A stretch of 29,697 nucleotides of DNA from a bacterium. Its GTDB lineage: Bacteria > Oederibacteriota > PGYV01 > DSBP01. The notes beneath the pieces were generated by a model. The model saw only the letters and a list, made by a program, of their open reading frames with translations, had not been told where the DNA came from and made no database searches. The DNA lies in NCBI GenBank assembly GCA_011049465.1, contig DSBP01000170.1, positions 1-29,697 on the forward strand, in the 5' to 3' direction. Each line of letters starts with the position of its first letter. Within the stretch, counting starts at the first letter, position 1. Of the stretch, positions 23,727 through 29,697 are shown in pieces. The position numbers were made by a program, and so were the translations under genes.

Positions 23727-24563
23727 ATGAAAAAAGTATTTTCCGGGATTTTTGTATTATGTCTGTTTATAACAGGATGCTCCCCGGATAAAACCGCGGC
23801 AGGGCGCCCGCTTCTCGCGGGGAACCTGCTGGTTGAGTCCATGGTGCGGGATATCTGGCCCGCGGCTGATGTTGTATCGCTTGTGCCGCCGGGCGCGTGC
23901 CCCGGGCATTATGACATGAAGCCGTCTGACGCAGAAGCCATAAGCCGCGCCGGGCTCTTCATTTACCAGCCGTTTCAGGAGGCCTTTTATGAAAAGGCGG
24001 TAAAGATAAACCCTGCAATACAAAAGGCTGTCATAAAAGAGGGCGGGCTCACTACGCCGCGCGGGTATATCATGGGGCTGGATGAGACGGCAAAGATTTT
24101 GTCCGGATTCTTTCCGGATAAGGAGGGGTTGTTTGAGGGGAACAGGAGAAGGGTTTCCGGGACAATAACAGAGGCAGAAGAAAAATGGGCCGGCCATACC
24201 GGCCGCATAAGGGAAAAAAAATTCAGGGTCATAACGACGGTTTTTCATGAACCGCTCTGCGAATACCTGGGTTTTGAGGTTGTCGGAAAGTTTGGCTCGC
24301 CTGATTCCCTGACGGTCAGGGATGTCCGGGCGCTTAAAAACGCGGCTGAAGACAAGGGGGTTGATTTTATAGTGAGCAATGTAACCGGAAATCACGGGAT
24401 TGCGGCGGCGATAATCGGGAAAGAGATAAAAAAGCCGGTAATTGCGTTCGCTTCCATTCCGGAATCAGGCGCCGGTGGCAGCGGGTTCTTTAAGCTGTGG
24501 AACTACAATATGGAAGAACTGGCGAAAGCAACAGGGATAAGGGATGATTATGGAGCGGAATAA
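23727..24563 (+). CDS. Metal ABC transporter substrate-binding lipoprotein (ZnuA-like, atypical ligands)
   Basis: Lipoprotein of 278 residues with lipobox FITGC (Cys18), of the cluster A-I family that includes ZnuA, MntC and PsaA. The first metal region reads PPGACPGHYDMKPSD (55-68): His61 lies one position later than the usual H-x-Y pattern, next to Cys58. The second ligand motif (HxWLxP in ZnuA) is replaced by PRGYIMGLDE, without His. VFHEPLCEYLGFEV (172-185) keeps His174, and NVTGNHG has His223. There is no His-rich loop. So the metal is probably not bound as in classical zinc or manganese proteins. ATG 23727 is preferred to the adjacent ATG 23724 because of spacing from GGGAGA. Its last codons overlap the ATPase gene. 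Confidence 0.82.
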   Translation: MKKVFSGIFVLCLFITGCSPDKTAAGRPLLAGNLLVESMVRDIWPAADVVSLVPPGACPGHYDMKPSDAEAISRAGLFIYQPFQEAFYEKAVKINPAIQKAVIKEGGLTTPRGYIMGLDETAKILSGFFPDKEGLFEGNRRRVSGTITEAEEKWAGHTGRIREKKFRVITTVFHEPLCEYLGFEVVGKFGSPDSLTVRDVRALKNAAEDKGVDFIVSNVTGNHGIAAAIIGKEIKKPVIAFASIPESGAGGSGFFKLWNYNMEELAKATGIRDDYGAE

Positions 24564-25251
24564 ACCGGAGGCCGCGGCAAAGGCCGAGCGCCTCTCTTTT
24601 TTCGCGGGCAAAAAGCAGGTCCTGAAAAACATATCATTTGAGGTGAACAAAGGAGAGTTTATGGCTGTGCTCGGGCCCAATGGCGCGGGCAAGACCAGCC
24701 TGATAAAGGCATTTCTGGGTTTTAACAGGCCCGCTTCGGGCCGCGTATTCGTGGAAGGCACGGAAGTCTCGCCAAAGACAGCAGGGGAAATAAGGAGAAG
24801 GACAGCCTATCTTCCGCAGTCATTTGACGTTGACAGGAATTTTCCCATACTTGTAAAGGATGTTGTCTCAATGGGGTGCGGATATGTCAATGATGCAGTG
24901 GTGAAGGAACTGAATATCCGGGCGCTGCTTGAGCGGCCGTTCGGGCTCATATCCGGGGGAGAGAGGCAAAAGGCAATGCTTGCCATGGTGCTGTCAAGAA
25001 ACCCTTCTGTGCTTTTTTTTGACGAGCCAAACCTCAACCTTGACCCGTTTTCTTACAGGAATTTCCTGAAAGTTGTATCCTCTGTTTACGCGAAGCACGG
25101 CCTTACCGTAATCTTTGTGACGCATCTTGTGACAAATATGCCCGAGGCGTGCAAAAGGGTGCTGGTTTTAAAGGAAGGGGAGGTAATACGCGACGGGGAA
25201 AAGGAAAAGGTGATGTCGGGCAAAAATTTTATGGAGGCGGTATATGGCTGA
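24550..25251 (+). CDS. Metal ABC transporter ATP-binding protein
   Basis: Protein of 233 residues (235 if the ATG at 24544 is used). Walker A GPNGAGKTS, Q-loop AYLPQSFD, signature ISGGERQ, Walker B VLFFDEP with NLNLDP (the usual T of DEPT is Asn), and switch His in VIFVTHLV are all present, so it should hydrolyse ATP. It energises the ABC-3 permease encoded next. The gene begins inside the end of the binding-protein gene and ends eight bases inside the permease gene, indicating coupled translation. Closest in type to ZnuC/MntB-like ATPases. Confidence 0.9.
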   Translation: MERNKPEAAAKAERLSFFAGKKQVLKNISFEVNKGEFMAVLGPNGAGKTSLIKAFLGFNRPASGRVFVEGTEVSPKTAGEIRRRTAYLPQSFDVDRNFPILVKDVVSMGCGYVNDAVVKELNIRALLERPFGLISGGERQKAMLAMVLSRNPSVLFFDEPNLNLDPFSYRNFLKVVSSVYAKHGLTVIFVTHLVTNMPEACKRVLVLKEGEVIRDGEKEKVMSGKNFMEAVYG

Positions 25252-26047
25252 GGCGCTTCTTCTTAAAACACTTGCCGTCACATCTCTCGCGGGGGCGCTT
25301 TGCGGGCTGACAGGCGGCTTCATATTTCTCCTCAATATTCCTTTTATAGGAGTGCTGATTTCACACGCTGCCATGGCAGGGGGCATATGGGGGATAATAG
25401 CCGGGGTTCCGCCCAAGGCCGCGGCTTTCGCAGCCTCGCTCATCGCTGTCTTTGCCGCGGGCCCGGTATCTGACAGGGCAAAGCTTAACGCCAACATATC
25501 AATGTCCATAATCTTCTCCGCTTTTATGGGAATCGCTTTTTTGGGCGTGGGAATAACAGGAGGCATGAACCAGCAGATAATGGGTTTTTTATGGGGCAAT
25601 GTCCTCTTTGCCGGAATCGGAGACATAGTGCTCATAACAGCTCTTATAATCCTTACGCTCATTCTGCTCGCGGCAAAAGGCAGGCAGTACGAGGCGCTTC
25701 TTTTCAACAGGGAGATAGCCGCGTCTCTGGGCTACAATACAAAGGCGCTCTATTACGGGCTCCTGCTTATAATAGGCGCGGTCATTACGGTGACTCTTGA
25801 TGTTATCGGAGGGCTCATGCTCTTCAGCCTGATAATAACCCCGCCCGCGATAGCCTACCAGCTCACTTATGACATGAAGAGGTTTTTCGGGCTGTCGCTG
25901 CTTGCCGGTTTTACAGCCGGGCTCGGAGGCGCTTTCATATCCTATTTATTGAACCTGCCCGTATCAGCCACAACAGTACTTTTTGTATCCCTGCTTTTCT
26001 CCATCTCGTTTGTCTTCTCGCCCAAGAGGAGGAGAGATGGGCGTTAA
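25244..26047 (+). CDS. Metal ABC transporter permease (ABC-3 family)
   Basis: Protein of 267 residues with about eight hydrophobic segments, typical of the ZnuB/MntC-like ABC-3 family. Landmarks include GFIFLLNIPFIGVLISHAAM near the N-terminus, GILWGNVL-like IMGFLWGNVLFAGIGDIVLI in the middle, and GGLMLFSLIITPPAIAYQL with the conserved cytoplasmic coupling region near residue 190. FIGVLISHAAMAG is the expected EAA-like start of the family. It forms the inner-membrane channel with the ATPase. The last 11 bases overlap the following methyltransferase gene. Confidence 0.9.
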   Translation: MAEALLLKTLAVTSLAGALCGLTGGFIFLLNIPFIGVLISHAAMAGGIWGIIAGVPPKAAAFAASLIAVFAAGPVSDRAKLNANISMSIIFSAFMGIAFLGVGITGGMNQQIMGFLWGNVLFAGIGDIVLITALIILTLILLAAKGRQYEALLFNREIAASLGYNTKALYYGLLLIIGAVITVTLDVIGGLMLFSLIITPPAIAYQLTYDMKRFFGLSLLAGFTAGLGGAFISYLLNLPVSATTVLFVSLLFSISFVFSPKRRRDGR

Positions 26048-26633
26048 GTGTTTTGACAGGATGGCCGCGGCATACACAAACGGCTGGGTTAAGTGCGCGA
26101 AGAAGAGGGATGAAATACGGAGATTCACGGCGCGGTTCGGGCTCGAAAAAGGAATGACAATAATCGAGCCGGGATGCGGCAGCGGCGAATTTACTCCTTT
26201 TCTTCTGGCAGAGGCGGGAAAAAACGGAAGGGTGATATGTGTTGACAGCTCTTCTGAGATGTCAAAACTGGCGAAGCAGAGGCTTAAGGCAGGGAAAAAC
26301 GCACGGGTCATAAAAGCATGCGCGTCAAAGATGCCTGTTAAAAGCGGTTCAGCGGACGCGGTAATATGCTTCAACTGTTTTCCGCATTTCTATCCCAAGG
26401 AGCGGTTTATCAGGGAATTTCACAGGGTTTTAAAGCCCGGAGGCCTGCTTGTAATCGCCCACGACGCTTCGTCGGCGGCGATAAACGGAATGCACCGGCG
26501 CATCGGGTTTAATATGAAAAAACACGGGATACCCGCGCCCGGCGAGATGAGAAAAATGTTGTATCACGCGGATTTTGTGATAGAGTGCTTTAAAAGCCGC
26601 GGCCGGTATATGCTTGCCGCGCGAAAGCAATAG
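26037..26633 (+). CDS. SAM-dependent methyltransferase coupled to the metal transporter
   Basis: Protein of 198 residues with a class I fold. Motif I is IIEPGCGSGEFTPFL, followed by VICVDSSSEMSKLAKQRL, SADAVICFNCFPHFYP and FHRVLKPGGLLVIAHD. The start at 26037 has AGGAGG (26027-26032) four bases before it and lies within the permease gene; an upstream in-frame ATG at 25983 has no such site. The overlap puts it in the transporter operon. Its substrate is unknown. Possibilities are modification of a metal chelate or an unrelated small molecule; a cysteine-rich centre (CACASKMP, CFNCFPHF) could bind thiophilic metal or metalloid compounds, but that is only a guess. Confidence 0.82.
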   Translation: MGVKCFDRMAAAYTNGWVKCAKKRDEIRRFTARFGLEKGMTIIEPGCGSGEFTPFLLAEAGKNGRVICVDSSSEMSKLAKQRLKAGKNARVIKACASKMPVKSGSADAVICFNCFPHFYPKERFIREFHRVLKPGGLLVIAHDASSAAINGMHRRIGFNMKKHGIPAPGEMRKMLYHADFVIECFKSRGRYMLAARKQ

Positions 26634-26651
26634 TTTTAATGGGGGGTTGAG

Positions 26652-27539
26652 ATGAAGATTATTATAACCGGCGCTACGGGATTTATAGGATCCGCTGCCT
26701 GTGAAATGTTCGCGGATAAGGGCTGCGACGTGGCTGCTGTAACAAGAGATACTTCCGCGGCAGCGATGAAAGGCTTGAGATACATATCGTGGGAAGCGCT
26801 TGACGGGGAGGCTGACGGAGCTGACGCGATAATAAACCTCGCGGGAGAGAACATCGGCGCGTCACGCTGGACGCGGGCAAGAATGGACAGCCTGATGGCG
26901 AGCAGGGTTATGGCCGGAACAAGGGTTGCGAACGCCGTTAAAAAAGCGAAAAAAAAGCCGGGCCTGCTCATCCAGGCGTCAGCAGCGGGTTTTTACGGGG
27001 ACAGGAAAGATGAGGAAATAACAGAGGAATCGGCCCCGGGAAAAGGCTTCTTGGCTGAGGTGTGCGCGGCGTGGGAGGGCTCGACTCTGGCTGTGGAAAA
27101 AGCAGGCGTAAGGCGGTGTGTCTTAAGAATGGGGGTTGTGCTGGGAAGAGGCGGGTTTTTAAAAAAGATTGAAACGCCCTTCCGGTTTTTCCTGGGCGGG
27201 CCAATGGGCAGCGGCCTGCAGAAGATATCGTGGATACATATTGAAGACCTGCTTTCATTGTTCAGGTTCTGCGTGGAAAACAAATCAGCGGCAGGCATAT
27301 ACAATGCCTGCTCGCCAAACCCGGCAACAAACAGGGAGCTTTCATCTGCGCTTGGAAAGGCGCTGAAACGGCCCTCGTTTTTCAGGGCGCCTGAAACCGC
27401 CCTGAAGCTTCTTCTCGGTAAAATGGCGGATGAAGCAATCCTCACAGGCGCGTCTGTCCTTCCCGCGCGGCTGATGAAGGAGGGGTTTGTTTTCAGGTAT
27501 TACGATATAGAAGAGGCGCTGAAGGAAATATACGGCTGA
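26652..27539 (+). CDS. TIGR01777-type NAD(P)-dependent epimerase (YfcH/SDR39U1-like)
   Basis: Protein of 295 residues, typical for the family. The nucleotide-binding motif is ITGATGFIGSA. Family signatures are INLAGENIGASRWT, SRVMAGTRVANAV, LIQASAAGFYGD, FLAEVCAAWEG and LRMGVVLGRGGFL, followed by LGGPMGSGLQKISWIHIEDL and the DUF1731-like tail (LTGASVLPARLMKEGFVFRY). Conserved in bacteria and eukaryotes, but with no agreed reaction. It follows the methyltransferase after 18 bases and could be co-transcribed with it; nothing else links it to metal uptake. Confidence 0.92.
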   Translation: MKIIITGATGFIGSAACEMFADKGCDVAAVTRDTSAAAMKGLRYISWEALDGEADGADAIINLAGENIGASRWTRARMDSLMASRVMAGTRVANAVKKAKKKPGLLIQASAAGFYGDRKDEEITEESAPGKGFLAEVCAAWEGSTLAVEKAGVRRCVLRMGVVLGRGGFLKKIETPFRFFLGGPMGSGLQKISWIHIEDLLSLFRFCVENKSAAGIYNACSPNPATNRELSSALGKALKRPSFFRAPETALKLLLGKMADEAILTGASVLPARLMKEGFVFRYYDIEEALKEIYG

Positions 27540-27595
27540 CAAATTTGTATATATATACAAAAAAGACTTGACAAATTTGTACGTATGTGTAAAAA
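27537..27595 (+). promoter_or_regulatory. Promoter with duplicated palindromic operator
   Basis: Two copies of TGACAAATTTGTA start at 27537 and 27569 (period 32). The first continues as a perfect 18-base palindrome TTTGTATATATATACAAA (27544-27561); the second as a related, imperfect one (TTTGTACGTATGTGTAAA, 27576-27593). TTGACA at 27568-27573 and TAAAAA at 27590-27595 (16-base spacer) form a plausible promoter for the ATPase gene, with the second operator copy lying over it. Confidence 0.55.
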
Positions 27596-27621
27596 TGTCA
27601 TAAAAGAGCTAAAGGTGTGAT

Positions 27622-28848
27622 ATGCGCGGAGATTACAGAAAAAGGTTTCTTGAGGAGACGGTGTTTGACCCTGTTTTTGGCAGGCAGATGAGGTTTGTGA
27701 TAGGCCCGAGACAGTGCGGAAAAACAACCATGGCCCGTGAAAAACTGGCGGAAGGGAAAATGCCGGAATTGTATTTTAACTGGGACAGCGCTGAAGTGAA
27801 AAGAAAGTACAGGCGCGAGGGCAGCCTGATACCCAAAACAAGGGCGGCGGAGAAAAAATGGGTTTGTTTTGATGAAATACATAAAATGCCGAAGTGGAAG
27901 AATGTTTTGAAAGGAATATTTGATACACGGGAAGACGAATACAACTTCATTGTAACGGGGAGCGCAAGGCTTGATATTTTAAGAAAAGCAGGGGACAGCC
28001 TCGCGGGGAGATATTTTGTTTTCAGGCTGAGTCCGTTTATACTGGCCGAGATGACGCAAAACAGAACGGAATACCTGAGGCCCGAATCAAATCCCCTGGA
28101 TTTTGTTCATAAAAATCTTCCGGAAAAAAAGGGCGCGCAGAAGCATATGGAAAGCCTGATAATGCACGGCGGTTTCCCCGAACCGCTGTTCAAAGGAGAG
28201 GAAAGATTCTCAAGAATGTGGAACGAGGAGTATTTTGAAAGGATAATCAGGGAGGACATGAGGGATTTATCAGCCGTTCATTATCTGGAAAAAGCTGTTG
28301 ATCTCGCGAAGATACTTCCCGGAAAGGTCGGAGCGCCTCTTTCTGTTGAGTCTCTTGTAAGGGATTTGGAGATAAACCACAGGACGGTTAAAAGGTATCT
28401 GAAGCATCTGGGGCTTAATTTTCTGATTTTTGAACTCTGTCCGTACGTGAACACAGTGAAGGCAAGGCGCCTGAATAAAAAAATGACAAAAGTCTATTTT
28501 TATAATTATTCGGTTATACAGGATGAGGCGGCGAGGTTCGAGAATTACATCGCTGTTGAACTGAAAGCCAGGGTTGACCTGTGGAACAGCGGAGGAGCCG
28601 GAAAGTTCGATCTTTATTACATAAGAAACAGGGAAAAGAAAGAGACGGACTTTCTGATAACGAACAACGACAGGCCGTACCTTCTTCTTGAGGCGAAGAT
28701 TTCCGGCGTGCCTGTTGAAAGCCATCACAGGTATTTTTCCGGGGCGCTCGGGGGGATACCTTTTGTTCAGCTTGTAAAAAAAAAGGTTGATGTCAGGGAA
28801 GACGCGGGCAGGTTTTTTACCGCGCCCGCCTCAAGGTTTTTTGGGTAG
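27622..28848 (+). CDS. AAA ATPase with DUF4143-type C-terminal domain
   Basis: Protein of 408 residues of the family annotated as 'ATP-binding protein, DUF4143'. Walker A is GPRQCGKTT (28-36), Walker B WVCFDEIHKMP (80-90), and TGSARLDILRKAGDSLAGRY (112-131) is the sensor region, with FRLSPFILAEM next. A winged-helix-like part follows (LVRDLEINHRTVKRYLKHL), then a C-terminal nuclease-like domain: FENYIAVELKARV, KKETDFLI and LLLEAKI supply the Glu, Asp and E-x-K of a PD-(D/E)XK site. Family members are abundant in anaerobes, often as single-gene units, and their role is unsettled. It is isolated here, preceded by duplicated palindromes and followed by a repeat-like spacer. Confidence 0.9.
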   Translation: MRGDYRKRFLEETVFDPVFGRQMRFVIGPRQCGKTTMAREKLAEGKMPELYFNWDSAEVKRKYRREGSLIPKTRAAEKKWVCFDEIHKMPKWKNVLKGIFDTREDEYNFIVTGSARLDILRKAGDSLAGRYFVFRLSPFILAEMTQNRTEYLRPESNPLDFVHKNLPEKKGAQKHMESLIMHGGFPEPLFKGEERFSRMWNEEYFERIIREDMRDLSAVHYLEKAVDLAKILPGKVGAPLSVESLVRDLEINHRTVKRYLKHLGLNFLIFELCPYVNTVKARRLNKKMTKVYFYNYSVIQDEAARFENYIAVELKARVDLWNSGGAGKFDLYYIRNREKKETDFLITNNDRPYLLLEAKISGVPVESHHRYFSGALGGIPFVQLVKKKVDVREDAGRFFTAPASRFFG

Positions 28849-29237
28849 AGGAAGGATGAAGCCGGAAGCTGAAGTTTAAAATTAAAACAAGGGGATTACG
28901 GTAATTTTGAGCGTTGAACCTTGAACTTTGAACCGTGTCTCATAGTGAGGGAAATAAGACGGGTTCAAGTTCAGCGTTGAAGGTTTCATGTTTTAAACCA
29001 AACCCGTGTCCAAAATCAACCGGCAGTTAAAGGCGGTAATTTGTAATTTGTAGTTTGTAGTTGGAAAAACAACCCGAAACCTGCCAGCCTGAAACTTGAA
29101 ACTTTCTAACCTGAAACCTGAAATCGAACCCTGAGCGGAGTCGAAGGGTGAACCGTGAACTTTGAATTCTTGTGTTAAGGCGGGGTGTGGCATTTGAAGT
29201 CAAAATTTCGTGTTATTATTAGGGGGGAAACAGCGGT
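28849..29237. other. Spacer of phrase-like low-complexity DNA
   Basis: About 390 bases without a credible gene. It is built from recurring 7-8-base words such as ttgaacc, ttgaactt, tgaaacc and tgaaactt, and ttgtaatttgtagtttgtag. It also holds one CCCTGAGCGGAGTCGAAGGG element (29129-29148), flanked by cgaa and tgaa. No clear hairpin terminator for the ATPase gene is visible. Confidence 0.6.
29129..29148 (+). repeat. CCCTGAG-N-CGAAGGG element, free-standing copy
   Basis: CCCTGAGCGGAGTCGAAGGG matches the elements found inside hairpin loops at 2505-2523 and, in inverse orientation, at 23494-23512 and 23632-23650. The centre of the element varies (tctgt, cgaagc, cggagt) while the ends are kept. 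Confidence 0.7.
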
Positions 29238-29288
29238 AGTTTGCGTATTTCGTCGTTTTGCATGGCAAAACCAAACTGCGTTTTTTTT
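29238..29288 (+). terminator. Nested hairpin followed by T8
   Basis: Inner stem GTTTTGC (29255-29261), ATG loop, GCAAAAC (29265-29271). Outer stem AGTTTG (29238-29243) with CAAACT (29272-29277) leaves an 11-base bulge on the left arm. GCG and eight T residues (29281-29288) follow. It looks like an intrinsic terminator or attenuator, but the nearest upstream gene ends 390 bases earlier, so it may end a small RNA or a long 3' tail. Confidence 0.4.
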
Positions 29289-29298
29289 AATGGAAAAC

Positions 29299-29327
29299 TT
29301 GACATACGCCAAATACGCGGCTATGCT
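29299..29327 (+). promoter_or_regulatory. Putative promoter for the terminal small ORF and secreted protein gene
   Basis: Perfect -35 TTGACA (29299-29304), 17-base spacer and TATGCT (29322-29327). It would give a leader of about 60 bases before the small ORF at 29396. Confidence 0.5.
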
Positions 29328-29395
29328 TATATCACTGCCAAACTATTTTGAACGGCTTACTCCTGCAGCGGCAAGAATTTGGTAAAGGAGTATTT

Positions 29396-29485
29396 ATGGC
29401 AAGGGGAACAGGGGAACACGCGGGCAAATCAAAAGAACTTAATTCATTTCATATATTGCTGTGCTCAGAATATGCGGGAGGGTGA
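29396..29485 (+). CDS. Small ORF of 29 codons upstream of a secreted protein
   Basis: ATG at 29396 with AAAGGAG (29384-29390) five bases upstream, ending in TGA at 29483-29485, six bases before the next start. The product begins MARGTGEHAGKSKELNSF and ends LLCSEYAGG; it has no signal peptide or recognisable domain. The good ribosome binding site and tight spacing suggest a leader peptide or translational coupler for the downstream gene, but a chance ORF cannot be excluded. Confidence 0.4.
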   Translation: MARGTGEHAGKSKELNSFHILLCSEYAGG

Positions 29486-29491
29486 AACACC

Positions 29492-29697
29492 ATGAAAAAA
29501 ATGCTGATGATTTTGTTGTTTGTGTTCGGTTTTTTTGGGGTAATATTTGGCGCGGCAGAAGTAAGGAACGTAGCAGTCACGGGCGGGTGTTATACACCGG
29601 GGCAGAATATAACGGTTAACTTTGAGGTGCGCTGCGCCGCATGGCAGACAACATTCGGGTCAATAATCTTTTCTACGGATAACAGCCCTCATTATAC
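29492..29697 (+). CDS. Secreted protein, 5' part only
   Basis: The open frame runs off the end of the window after 68 codons. The start ATG has GGGAGGG (29476-29482) upstream. The signal peptide is clear: MKKMLMILLFVFGFFGVIFG with probable cleavage after FGA. The mature N-terminus (VRNVAVTGGCYTPGQNITVN, then FEVRCAAWQTTFGSIIFSTD) has the alternating pattern of an Ig-like/CARDB-type beta domain, so a surface or exported protein is likely. Nothing more can be said from the fragment. Confidence 0.7.
   Translation, partial: MKKMLMILLFVFGFFGVIFGAAEVRNVAVTGGCYTPGQNITVNFEVRCAAWQTTFGSIIFSTDNSPHY

Noticed and set aside
23757..24395. A 212-codon minus-strand frame opposite the binding-protein gene
   Set aside because: It mirrors the codon pattern of the real lipoprotein gene, which has a lipobox, a ribosome binding site and operon overlap.
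29185..29385. A 66-codon open frame on the plus strand
   Set aside because: It runs through the hairpin/T-tract and the promoter at 29299-29327, has no ribosome binding site and shows no protein-like pattern.

Overview
The window comes from a Gram-negative (diderm) bacterium. It encodes a TolC-like outer-membrane channel, an RND pump, a TonB protein with a TonB-dependent receptor, and lipoproteins with clear lipoboxes. Coding density is moderate. Ile ATA and Arg AGG/AGA codons are common, and GTG/TTG starts with good Shine-Dalgarno sequences occur. The long spacers are rich in short palindromes. I cannot place the organism confidently; the gene set and spacer style suggest an uncultivated lineage known from metagenomes. 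No rRNA, tRNA, CRISPR array, transposase or phage gene was recognised.

Layout. (1) 39-2329: a lipoprotein and two surface-glycan-type genes (methyltransferase, glycosyltransferase-like protein). (2) 2641-8400: a TetR-controlled efflux operon (tetR-tolC-adaptor-RND) in which all three junctions are ATGA overlaps. The adaptor is unusually short and the pump lacks the usual proton-relay residues. (3) 11981-8408, minus strand: a TCA operon icd-mdh-fumA-fumB with a strong sigma70-type promoter and a palindrome at +1. (4) 12742-13785: a LysM/M23 cell-wall peptidase. (5) 13959-19017: two B12-binding-type radical SAM proteins, a GT4 glycosyltransferase and a ComF-like phosphoribosyltransferase. (6) 19100-20185: a four-helix-bundle protein and queC. 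(7) 20385-26633: a metal-uptake locus with nikR (all four nickel ligands present), tonB, a TonB-dependent receptor, then a metal ABC transporter (lipoprotein SBP, ATPase, ABC-3 permease) and a translationally coupled methyltransferase. (8) 26652-28848: a TIGR01777-type epimerase and an AAA ATPase of the DUF4143 type behind duplicated palindromic sites. (9) 29238-29697: a hairpin plus T-tract, a promoter, a 29-codon small ORF and the start of a secreted protein.

The best candidate for an interesting system is the locus at 20.4-26.6 kb. A nickel-responsive regulator sits at the head of TonB and receptor genes, with a NikR-box-like inverted repeat over its promoter. Next to it lies an ABC importer whose binding protein departs from the zinc/manganese ligand pattern. 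I infer two-membrane nickel (or related metal) import. The second notable signal is in the spacers: composite REP/BIME-like palindromes in which a second short element, CCCTGAG-N-CGAAGGG, sits inside the loop of a hairpin at three places, as if it inserts there.
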